Below are positions 33,327-40,975 of a DNA stretch of 64,000 nucleotides, piece by piece. The stretch comes from Ruminococcus flavefaciens (GTDB lineage Bacteria; Bacillota; Clostridia; Oscillospirales; Ruminococcaceae). A model generated the notes under the pieces. The model was not told the origin of the DNA, searched no databases, and saw only the letters and a list, made by a program, of their open reading frames with translations. Made by a program: the position numbers and the translations under genes. Location of the stretch: the NCBI GenBank assembly GCA_023662725.1, contig JAMPIL010000001.1, forward strand, positions 887,618 through 951,617, written 5' to 3'. Positions within the stretch are counted from its first letter, which is position 1; every line of letters begins with the position of its first letter.

Positions 33327-35146
33327 TATTCATGCAGCATTTTCCATAGCTCGGATGCTGTAGTTTTATTAATTCCGGCTGCTTTGGCAAGTTCTTCCGG
33401 AGAAGCTTTTTTCAGATTTTCCTTGGTTTTAAACGTGGTCATAAGCTTTGCGGCTTTCTTTTCTCCGATGCCTTTTATCTTTAAAAGCTCTGAACTGTAT
33501 GCTCGCTTCTTGTGCTTTGAGTGCATATAGCTTACCGAATATCGGTGTACTTCATCCTGAATCCTTGTAACAAGATTAAATGCCGATTTAAGGCTGTTGA
33601 TCTGAATCTCGTGACCCTGTGCCGCAATTGCACGGGTGCGGTGTTTGTTGTCTTTGACCATACCGAAAAGTGGAATGGTCAGCCCGAGTTCGCTCATAAC
33701 TTCCTGAACTGCATGAACGTGTCCCTTGCCGCCGTCGAGAAGTATCAGATCGGGAGTTCGTGTGAAATATTCATCGCCCTCGCCGGTTTTTATGTGCATA
33801 AGCCGGCGGCGAAGCACTTCCTGCATACTGCCGTAATCGTTCTGATAAGCAATTTCTTTGATGGTGAAACGTTTGTAAGCTTTTTTCAGCGGCTGACCGT
33901 CTTCGAAAACTACCATTCCTGCGACCATTGATTCGGACGACAGATTTGAGATATCATACGCTTCAATATATTTCGGAGGTTTTGCAAGTCCGAGACTTTT
34001 TCCAAGCTGTTCAAGAGCAATCACTTCTTTTGCAGTACGGTTATTTTTCAATGCAGCGTACTCAGCGCTGTTATTTTTAGCAAGCCTTAAAAGCTCAAGC
34101 TGTTTGCCCTTCTGCGGAATATGGAAGTTGATTTTATGAGAAGAATTATGCTCCATAAGTTCGGTTATAAGTTCCGAATCATCGGGAATATGGTCGAGTA
34201 TGATGTTTTTGGGTATATCATTTCTGTCGTAGTAAAACTGCATCATGAAAATGCTGAGAACATCTTCGCCGCCGTCCGGCTTTTCAAACTCAAAAACGGC
34301 TTTGTCGTAGAGTCGGCTTTCACGGTACATGAGAACAGAAATGAATATCTCGCTGTATATTTCGGCAATTCCGATAACGTCAGCGAAGTCGATACCGCTG
34401 TTGATAATTTTTTGTTTTTCCGAAGCCTTTTTTATTGCGACTATTCGGTCACGGAGCATGGCAGCCTTTTCAAAATCGAGGTTTTCCGCTGCTTCATTCA
34501 TATCCTCTTCCATTCGTTCAACGGATTGAGCACTTCCGCTTTTTATAAAGCTGACCGCCTCTGAAACAGCGTTCTTATAGGACTCGGCGCTTATCTTTCC
34601 ACGGCAAAGTCCCATGCAGGTTTTTATATGATAGTTAAGGCACGGACGGCTTTTACCGAAATCCTGCGGAAAATTTTTTCGGCAGGTCGGAAGCATGAAA
34701 ACACGATTAGCTTCGTTTACTGTTTCTCTGGTTATAAAACCGCTTGTATATGGTCCGAGATATTTTCCGGGTTCAGCAGTATTTTTCTCGTTAGTTATAC
34801 GAGGATATTCCTCGTCCGATATCCTAATATAGTGATATCCCTTGTCGTCTTTGAGCAGAATATTATATTTGGGCTTATGCTGTTTGATAAGACTGCATTC
34901 GAGCAGGAGAGCTTCATATTCGCTGTCTGTCACGATAAAATCATAATCGTGAACATTTGATACCATTGCTGCAACCTTTGGCGAATGATCGGGATTTTCA
35001 CGGAAATAGCTTGTTACACGGTTGCGTAGATTTTTAGCTTTGCCGATATAAATTATTGCACTTTCACGGTTTTTCATTATATAAACTCCCGGCGAAAGAG
35101 TGAGCTTTGCAGTTTTTTCACGAAGATAGGGAAGTCTTGGATTCAT
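33326..35146 (-). CDS. uvrC: Excinuclease ABC subunit C
   Basis: 606 residues, full length. N-terminal GIY-YIG nuclease (GVYIMKNRESAIIYIGKAKN, about 19-38), a UvrB-interaction UVR motif with LDFEKAAMLRDRI (about 218-230), the RNase H-like second nuclease (AYDISNLSS and LILLDGGKGHV), and C-terminal helix-hairpin-helix pair (LKIKGIGEKKAAKLM). It makes both incisions in nucleotide excision repair. RBS GAGGTGAACC. Confidence 0.97.
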   Translation of the reverse strand: MNPRLPYLREKTAKLTLSPGVYIMKNRESAIIYIGKAKNLRNRVTSYFRENPDHSPKVAAMVSNVHDYDFIVTDSEYEALLLECSLIKQHKPKYNILLKDDKGYHYIRISDEEYPRITNEKNTAEPGKYLGPYTSGFITRETVNEANRVFMLPTCRKNFPQDFGKSRPCLNYHIKTCMGLCRGKISAESYKNAVSEAVSFIKSGSAQSVERMEEDMNEAAENLDFEKAAMLRDRIVAIKKASEKQKIINSGIDFADVIGIAEIYSEIFISVLMYRESRLYDKAVFEFEKPDGGEDVLSIFMMQFYYDRNDIPKNIILDHIPDDSELITELMEHNSSHKINFHIPQKGKQLELLRLAKNNSAEYAALKNNRTAKEVIALEQLGKSLGLAKPPKYIEAYDISNLSSESMVAGMVVFEDGQPLKKAYKRFTIKEIAYQNDYGSMQEVLRRRLMHIKTGEGDEYFTRTPDLILLDGGKGHVHAVQEVMSELGLTIPLFGMVKDNKHRTRAIAAQGHEIQINSLKSAFNLVTRIQDEVHRYSVSYMHSKHKKRAYSSELLKIKGIGEKKAAKLMTTFKTKENLKKASPEELAKAAGINKTTASELWKMLHE

Positions 35147-35157
35147 GGTTCACCTCG

Positions 35158-35709
35158 TTATTGTCGATTGAAATAGTTTATTCCACTGCTTGGCAGGAAA
35201 TATGTTCTGATATATCCGTCTGTTGAAAGAATGACGAATTCGTTGGTGCTTTCGAGATAGTAAACTCCGTCGCCGTCTTCGGCTTCTGTTTTATATAATG
35301 CGTCAGGATTGTTTATAACATCGCTCGCACCTTTTTCGTATTCTTGCGCTGTTTCATATCCGAAATAATCGGAAAATTCTCCTCCATGCTTTTCAAAGTG
35401 TTGGTTGAGGAGTTTTTCATTGCGAAAGTGGTATTCAACATATGAACTCTCATAAGATGTTGTTGCTTCGGTTCGTGTTTCTGTAGATTCAGTCGATTCG
35501 CTTATTACTGCTGATGTGGTTTTCTGCTCTGTTGTGGCAGTTTCGGAAGAAGATACGGCTTCCGTTATTTCAATTGTATAGCTTGAAGAAGTTTCAATCC
35601 GGGATGAATTTTCATCATCATTTTTCGGAAAAAGATTGATGCCTGCAATTGCAAGAAAAGCCGCAATAATGGCTATAAAAGACGTCAAGATTATATTTTT
35701 GTTTTTCAT
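35158..35709 (-). CDS. Membrane-anchored or secreted protein with a possible BECR-type nuclease domain
   Basis: 183 residues. N-terminal membrane segment (5-25), a disordered Ser/Thr/Glu-rich stalk (about 33-88), and a compact C-terminal domain: LLNQHFEKHGGEFSDYFGYE, a Tyr-rich middle, TNEFVILSTDGYIRTYF and GINYFNRQ. The HxxKHG start and the TYFLP..GINYFN end resemble C-terminal domains of polymorphic/CdiA-type tRNase toxins. No immunity gene is seen; the next genes are uvrC and the DUF4340 operon. The toxin link is from pattern memory, not proven. Confidence 0.55.
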   Translation of the reverse strand: MKNKNIILTSFIAIIAAFLAIAGINLFPKNDDENSSRIETSSSYTIEITEAVSSSETATTEQKTTSAVISESTESTETRTEATTSYESSYVEYHFRNEKLLNQHFEKHGGEFSDYFGYETAQEYEKGASDVINNPDALYKTEAEDGDGVYYLESTNEFVILSTDGYIRTYFLPSSGINYFNRQ

Positions 35710-35725
35710 AACGTTCTCCTAATGA

Positions 35726-35751
35726 AAACAGCGCCATTTCAGACGCTGTTT
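35726..35751 (-). terminator. Terminator of the Gld-type operon
   Basis: Perfect 8-bp stem AAACAGCG / CGCTGTTT, then TTTTC on the minus strand; just after the DUF4340 stop. Confidence 0.7.
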
Positions 35752-35758
35752 ACTGATA

Positions 35759-37132
35759 TTATTCTAAATTTGCTGTGCTGATAAATTTTTCAAGAAAGCT
35801 CTGAACGGAATTTTTTCCCGTAAGTCTGCTTGAAGAAAGAAGCATACCTGTGTATTCGCCGTCATTGAAAATATAGCAGTTGTCATTTTCTCCGGAAACA
35901 AGCTGATAGGTAAAATCAGTACCGTCACTGCAATGATAAACAGCAGTAAGGAGCGGCTCATCAAGAGTCGGCTCTGCTTTCATATCAATTCCGGAGAGGA
36001 TTACTGTCGTGAAAGAAGAGTAGAAATTCTGGAAAGCGGTGGAAACGTTCATGATGTTCATATTGAATTCAGCGCCGTTGAAGGTTCCCTTACTTTCATT
36101 CATGTCAATAGTAATATCGTATTCTTTTCCGCCGAAAGTCAGATCAAGACCGGTTACTTCGTACATTGACGGATTATAAATAGTATCTGCCAAAAAGTCA
36201 AACGGAGTTTTATCAACGAAATTCAGATCGGCTGTATAATAAGCTTCAACCTGATTATCGTCTCCGATGAGAACGTTTGAATAAGTTCCGCCGTTATAGG
36301 CGTTTCCTATAGTTATCATACGTTCTGTTCCGTCAAGTCCTTTTATTGTAACTTCCGCATATGGATCATCGAAACCGTATTTTGAAAGATCTTCAAGGTT
36401 TTCATCAAGCATCTGCTCAGCCTGAAGTCTTGTCAGGCTGTTGACCATAGAAGTTACGGCTGTGTTGTCAAATGTAAGACCTGAATATTCTTCCGGCAGA
36501 CTCCAGCCGTATGTTTCCGGATCATATTTAAGTTCACAAGTGATCTCGCCGTTTTTCTTTATAATGATCTCTGAAATTCCGAAATCGTCATATGGGATAA
36601 GCTCTTTTGCTTTAAGCATAAGACGATCTGTGCTGAATTCGCTGCCATAGAGCGAGCTTACTGCGTATATCTGGGGTTTATCTCCTACTGAAACGTAGTA
36701 ATAATCAGTTGTAGGCGAAACGTTTCCTACATGAAGAGTGTAGCTCTGGTCGCTGCTGCTGAGGATGATAGTGCTTGCATTTGCATCATCAAGACCATAA
36801 TCCGCTTTATTTCCGCTGTAGCTTGTTTCGGCTGTAAGCTCGCAGGTATATGTGCAGAGCAGATTGATATATTCCTGATCGAGAGCAAAATCGTCTCCGC
36901 TTGTAAGCTGCCACTGCGAATCAATAAGTTCGGCGGTGTATTCGCCTTCGGAGGAAACAAATTCGATTTTATTAATGCTTTCGGCATCGAAGTTAAAAAG
37001 GTTAAGATCTGCTATCTGATCCTGATACTGTTTCGTCTCGTCATCCTTTTTATCCTTAACTGCGAGATATGCTCCGACTGATCCTCCTGCCGCAGCCAGC
37101 AGAACAACTAATGCGATAACATTTTTTTTCAT
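35759..37132 (-). CDS. DUF4340 extracytoplasmic protein
   Basis: 457 residues. N-terminal membrane helix (4-22) and a long beta-rich extracytoplasmic region made of repeated modules such as INKIEFVSSEGEYTAELIDS and ISEIIIKKNGEITCELKYD, the DUF4340 signature. It shares a TAATG junction with the GldG-like gene, so the two are translationally coupled. The family nearly always accompanies Gld-type ABC transporters. Substrate unknown. Confidence 0.88.
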   Translation of the reverse strand: MKKNVIALVVLLAAAGGSVGAYLAVKDKKDDETKQYQDQIADLNLFNFDAESINKIEFVSSEGEYTAELIDSQWQLTSGDDFALDQEYINLLCTYTCELTAETSYSGNKADYGLDDANASTIILSSSDQSYTLHVGNVSPTTDYYYVSVGDKPQIYAVSSLYGSEFSTDRLMLKAKELIPYDDFGISEIIIKKNGEITCELKYDPETYGWSLPEEYSGLTFDNTAVTSMVNSLTRLQAEQMLDENLEDLSKYGFDDPYAEVTIKGLDGTERMITIGNAYNGGTYSNVLIGDDNQVEAYYTADLNFVDKTPFDFLADTIYNPSMYEVTGLDLTFGGKEYDITIDMNESKGTFNGAEFNMNIMNVSTAFQNFYSSFTTVILSGIDMKAEPTLDEPLLTAVYHCSDGTDFTYQLVSGENDNCYIFNDGEYTGMLLSSSRLTGKNSVQSFLEKFISTANLE

Positions 37133-38628
37133 TATGCGTGTCTCCTTTTAAGCCATACCGCAACTCCTATGACGGCGACAACAAGTGGGATTATAACTGT
37201 TAATGCAATAGCGGTTGTTGCCTCGTTTGCATCTTTAAAATTCATGGAATCAACGGCGTCGATCTTATTTCCGATACCGATTTCGTCCTCGATGCTGTGA
37301 AGCCATGTATTTGAGAAAAGCGTGAGCATTCCTGTTCCGTTTATTGACGGAGCAACTTCATCGGAGTCTATCATAGCTGTCGAACCGATAGCGATCACCT
37401 TTCCTCCGGTGAGTTTATTATAGGAGTAATATCCGAATGCGAGTTCAATTCCGCTTAATTCGTTGTCAGCTTCGAGAGAGGTTGTATCATCTCCGCCCAT
37501 TGAACGGCTTACGGTTGAATAAGTTCCGTCTGTGGAAGACGGAGTATTTTCGATAAGAGGTGAAATTTCAACGTTTCCGGCATTTGCAAAAGAGCCTTCA
37601 GGTATTTCAGCGAGACTTCTTGCATTTGCTATTCCGGCAGCGTATCCCTCATTTTCAACAAGGTAGATAACGTCTCCTGTAAGATTTTCGGTGAAGTCGT
37701 CTGTAGTCGGAACATATTGTATACGCATGAAATTATCGCTCTGTTCAGCCTCTCTGTTCTGGAGCTTGTTTACCGCAAGTGTTTCCGTAACGTAGTTATA
37801 GTCAATAAGGATTCCGAATTTATCGAGAATACTTTCGATATTCAGAAAGCGTCCCTCCGTTTCGCATGGAGCGAGCAGGAATGAAGCCGAGCCGCCGTTT
37901 TCGAGATAAGCGTCAAGAAGTTCTGCTTCATGTTCTGTAAGATCGCTCTGCGGACCGGCAAGATAGATTATTTTTGCATTTTCCGGCATAGCTGAAACTT
38001 CATCGAGATTCAGTTCTTTAACGTCGTAATTCTGACTTTTAAGCTGATCCGCGAATATTTTGTAGCTGTCTTCAATGGATTTTTCTCCGTGACCTGTAAG
38101 GAAATAAACGGTTGGAAGTGATCCGCTGGTGCATATTTTTATTGCTCCGGCGATGAGGTCTTCTCCGGCATACTGATCTATACCGTCAATCTGCTGGAAA
38201 ATAAGCGACTGACTTACCTTTTTTACCACATCTCCGGACTTGACGAAAACGTCGCCGACGTTTACTCCCAGCACACCTGTCGGGTCAAGAGTATTGGCAA
38301 TAGTCGGATCGCTGTTCGGATCAAAGCAGATAAGTTCAATATTATCACGTTCATTAAGCTGTGTAAGCGTATGATAAAGCGGAAGATATCTTGGTACTTG
38401 CTGTAAATAGCGAAGCTGTGATGTGAAATAAACTTCGATCTCTTTATCGGAAGTACTGTCGAGAAGTTCGGCAGTTTTTTGATTAAGAGTATATTTGCCT
38501 GCCGGAGTCATATCATAAACCTTGTCGTAATAAACCACAATAAGGTTTACCGGCACGAAAATCAGAAGAATTATCAGTGCGACGGCAATGGCAATAGGTC
38601 CGGATAAATTGTGTTTACGTTTCTGCAT
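37132..38628 (-). CDS. GldG-like ABC-system auxiliary protein
   Basis: 498 residues. One N-terminal helix (about 10-32), the start of mature region YDMTPAGKYTLNQKTAELLD, an alpha-beta extracytoplasmic domain of the GldG/IFT52-like type (VYFLTGHGEKSIEDSYKIFA, IIYLAGPQSDLTEHEAELLD), and a C-terminal helix (about 472-490). Located between the permease and the DUF4340 gene. In Bacteroidetes GldG serves gliding; here the role is unknown. Confidence 0.88.
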   Translation of the reverse strand: MQKRKHNLSGPIAIAVALIILLIFVPVNLIVVYYDKVYDMTPAGKYTLNQKTAELLDSTSDKEIEVYFTSQLRYLQQVPRYLPLYHTLTQLNERDNIELICFDPNSDPTIANTLDPTGVLGVNVGDVFVKSGDVVKKVSQSLIFQQIDGIDQYAGEDLIAGAIKICTSGSLPTVYFLTGHGEKSIEDSYKIFADQLKSQNYDVKELNLDEVSAMPENAKIIYLAGPQSDLTEHEAELLDAYLENGGSASFLLAPCETEGRFLNIESILDKFGILIDYNYVTETLAVNKLQNREAEQSDNFMRIQYVPTTDDFTENLTGDVIYLVENEGYAAGIANARSLAEIPEGSFANAGNVEISPLIENTPSSTDGTYSTVSRSMGGDDTTSLEADNELSGIELAFGYYSYNKLTGGKVIAIGSTAMIDSDEVAPSINGTGMLTLFSNTWLHSIEDEIGIGNKIDAVDSMNFKDANEATTAIALTVIIPLVVAVIGVAVWLKRRHA

Positions 38629-38634
38629 AAAAGC

Positions 38635-39369
38635 TTACCCCCTGTTCCAGCGTCTTTTTTCAATGGAGATGTATGTCCATGAAAGAAGAACCAAAATGGC
38701 TGAGATGAAAAATACGATATCGGAAAGGCGGATGAAGCCCTGTGAAAAATAATAGAATCTCGACTGTGCTGCAAATGCCAGAAGAACCGACTGAAGTTTC
38801 GGGAACTGAGAGATAAACGCAGTATAAGCAAAATCATCGAGGAAAAGGAATGCAAACATTACTATTTCACCGATTATGGCAGCTATTATTGAGCTTTCAG
38901 TGAACGAAGAAATGAGCATTCCAAGCGCAATAAACATTGTTCCCCAGAAGAAAAATCCGATATAGGCGCAGATAAGCTGGCTTATAACGACAGTTCCGTA
39001 GTTGGCAGTGATGATAGGGAAGATAAGAGAGCCTGCCATCATGAAGAGAAAAACGGTTACGTTTGCAAGAAATTTTCCAATAACGATTTTAATAACGCTT
39101 ATCGGAGAGGTCATAAGCAGCACTTCCGTACCGAATTTTCTTTCGTCGGCAAATGTTCGCATAGTTATAATAGGAATAAGAAACATGAAAAAGAAGATTA
39201 TGTCATAAAAAATTCCCGTGAACGAGAACTGAACAAGACTTCCTGATTCCAGTCCGCCGATTTGGTTTGCAAAAATATAAGTAAAGAGAAGCATGAATAA
39301 TGCAGCCAGAGCATAGGCAAAGGGTGTAAAGAAGAACGACTGCAAGTCTTTTTTGTAAACAGAAAACAT
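38635..39369 (-). CDS. ABC-2 type permease, GldF-like
   Basis: 244 residues with six hydrophobic segments. It begins FSVYKKDLQSFFFTPFAYAL, typical of ABC-2 permeases of the Gld/Nos branch. The start codon directly follows the stop of the ATPase gene, and GldG-like follows after six bases. Confidence 0.9.
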   Translation of the reverse strand: MFSVYKKDLQSFFFTPFAYALAALFMLLFTYIFANQIGGLESGSLVQFSFTGIFYDIIFFFMFLIPIITMRTFADERKFGTEVLLMTSPISVIKIVIGKFLANVTVFLFMMAGSLIFPIITANYGTVVISQLICAYIGFFFWGTMFIALGMLISSFTESSIIAAIIGEIVMFAFLFLDDFAYTAFISQFPKLQSVLLAFAAQSRFYYFSQGFIRLSDIVFFISAILVLLSWTYISIEKRRWNRG

Positions 39370-40413
39370 TTAATTATCCTCCTTTTCACCGTCAGTTTCA
39401 TCATTTTCTGATGAAGCGGAGCTTTTTTCTTCTGGTACGATCTCATCAAGAAGATCGGTGAGCTTTGTTTTTTGAACGGGACGATTGATAAGCTCGATAA
39501 ATACGTTTTCAAGATTAGGCTTGTCCGTATAAATCTCCATGATTCGCACATGATTTTTGATAAGTTCGTTCATAAGAGAATCCTGAATTGCTTCAGCGTC
39601 TCCTTCAAGCTGAACGCTGAACGAGAATATATCGTTTCCTTCATCATCAATAGAAAGAAGCTCTTTAACGCCCTCGGCGGTTTCAATAATAGAGGCAGCT
39701 TTGCTCTTTGAACCTTTCACCTTAATGTTGAGGACAAGGGCAGAACTGTACGATTTTTCAAGGTTTTCAATAGTGTCGATCGCTCTTATATCGCCCTTAT
39801 TGATGATAATTACTCTGTCGCAGACCTCGCTTACTTCGCTGAGGATATGTGAGCTGAAAATAACCGTGTGGTCTTTTTTTAGATCTTTGATGATCTTTCT
39901 TACCTCGATTACCTGATTCGGATCAAGACCGACAGTCGGTTCATCAAGAATGATGAATTTAGGATTTCCGAGCAGCGCCTGAGCAAATCCGACACGCTGT
40001 TTATAGCCCTTGGAAAGGTTGCGTATGAGTTTGCCCTTAACGTCCGTAATACCGAGAAGCGTCATAACACGCTGGATTTCATCTTTTTTTTCACCGGAAG
40101 GAATTTTTTTGAGTCCGGCACAGAATGAGAGGTATTCGCTTACCTTCATATCGGGATAAACCGGAGGTATTTCCGGCAGGTAGCCGATATTTTTCTTTGC
40201 CTTTACAGGTTCTTTTGTGATATCCGTTCCGAAGATGGAAACGCTTCCTCCGGACATAGGCAGAAATCCGGCGATCATGTTCATAGTTGTGGATTTTCCG
40301 GCGCCGTTAGGTCCGAGAAAACCAAGAATCTCATTATCGTTGATAGTAAAGCTGATATTGTTTACGGCTTTGTTTTTTCCGTAATATTTTGTTAGATTTT
40401 CAATCGTAATCAT
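39370..40413 (-). CDS. ABC transporter ATPase, GldA-like
   Basis: 347 residues. Walker A GPNGAGKS (about 35-42), Q-loop region YLPEIPPVYPDM, signature LSKGYKQRVGFAQAL, Walker B FIILDEPTVGLDP, and switch His in SSHILSEV. A long C-terminal extension (about 220-347) ends in an acidic, disordered tail. It energises the permease downstream. RBS GAAAGGAG. First gene of a four-gene operon. Confidence 0.94.
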   Translation of the reverse strand: MITIENLTKYYGKNKAVNNISFTINDNEILGFLGPNGAGKSTTMNMIAGFLPMSGGSVSIFGTDITKEPVKAKKNIGYLPEIPPVYPDMKVSEYLSFCAGLKKIPSGEKKDEIQRVMTLLGITDVKGKLIRNLSKGYKQRVGFAQALLGNPKFIILDEPTVGLDPNQVIEVRKIIKDLKKDHTVIFSSHILSEVSEVCDRVIIINKGDIRAIDTIENLEKSYSSALVLNIKVKGSKSKAASIIETAEGVKELLSIDDEGNDIFSFSVQLEGDAEAIQDSLMNELIKNHVRIMEIYTDKPNLENVFIELINRPVQKTKLTDLLDEIVPEEKSSASSENDETDGEKEDN

Positions 40414-40791
40414 GAGTTTCTCCTTTCTATCAGAAATATATAATTATACATTATAGTAACATACTATTTCATTATCTCAAATTTTTATAGATTCAAGATT
40501 AACGTACTGTTAATAAATTGTTAATTCAGAAAAAACGTGATATAGACAGATGATACTATTTATAAAATTACTGCTAAATATTATACCAAATATGTGTAAA
40601 ATTTGTGAAAGATTATTGTGAAGCGGATGAATCTTTTTAAACAGATTATATTTTTAAATATATACATTTCGGTTTAACAAATTTCCGTTTTTGGCTGTTT
40701 GGACAATAGACAAAGTATACAAAAAAGAACTTCGGATTGTGTGCATTGCAACAAAATGTTCCAGATGAAAAAAAGAAAATAGTCTAAACTG

Positions 40792-40820
40792 TTGACATGG
40801 GTTGAAATCTGGACTATAAT
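40792..40820 (+). promoter_or_regulatory. Consensus promoter of the GH48 gene
   Basis: TTGACA (40792-40797), 17-base spacer, TATAAT (40815-40820): perfect sigma-A consensus, fitting a very highly expressed cellulase. Confidence 0.92.
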
Positions 40821-40824
40821 TAAC

Positions 40825-40975
40825 TTGAAAATAGTTTGAGATGTGGGCGATTTATATCCGCTTGCAGTGTACGAGGTATTTTCGTATGATTTTTCCGACG
40901 GAATAACCCTCGGAAAGTCAATACTCATTTTCAAACCACTATAAATTTATATTATTAATGAGAGGGGTAAAACTT
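40825..40975 (+). promoter_or_regulatory. Structured 5' leader of the GH48 gene
   Basis: Predicted leader of about 150 bases. Arms TTGAAAAT (40825-40832) and ATTTTCAA (40927-40934) can close the whole region; inside are TACGA/TCGTA (40870-40886) and TTTCCGA/TCGGAAA (40892-40916). GTTTGAG (40834-40840) can compete for the same 3' arm. No known riboswitch consensus was recognised. Confidence 0.5.

Larger units (their letters stand above)
40414..40975. other. Long intergenic region upstream of GH48
   Basis: AT-rich spacer of 560 bases between divergent units. The left part (to about 40790) shows no supported gene; a minus-strand open frame at 40674-40934 lacks a ribosome site. The right part holds a perfect promoter and a structured leader. 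Confidence 0.6.

Noticed and set aside
40674-40934. Minus-strand 86-codon open frame upstream of GH48
   Set aside because: No ribosome site, it runs through the perfect promoter and structured leader on the other strand, and composition is that of AT-rich spacer.
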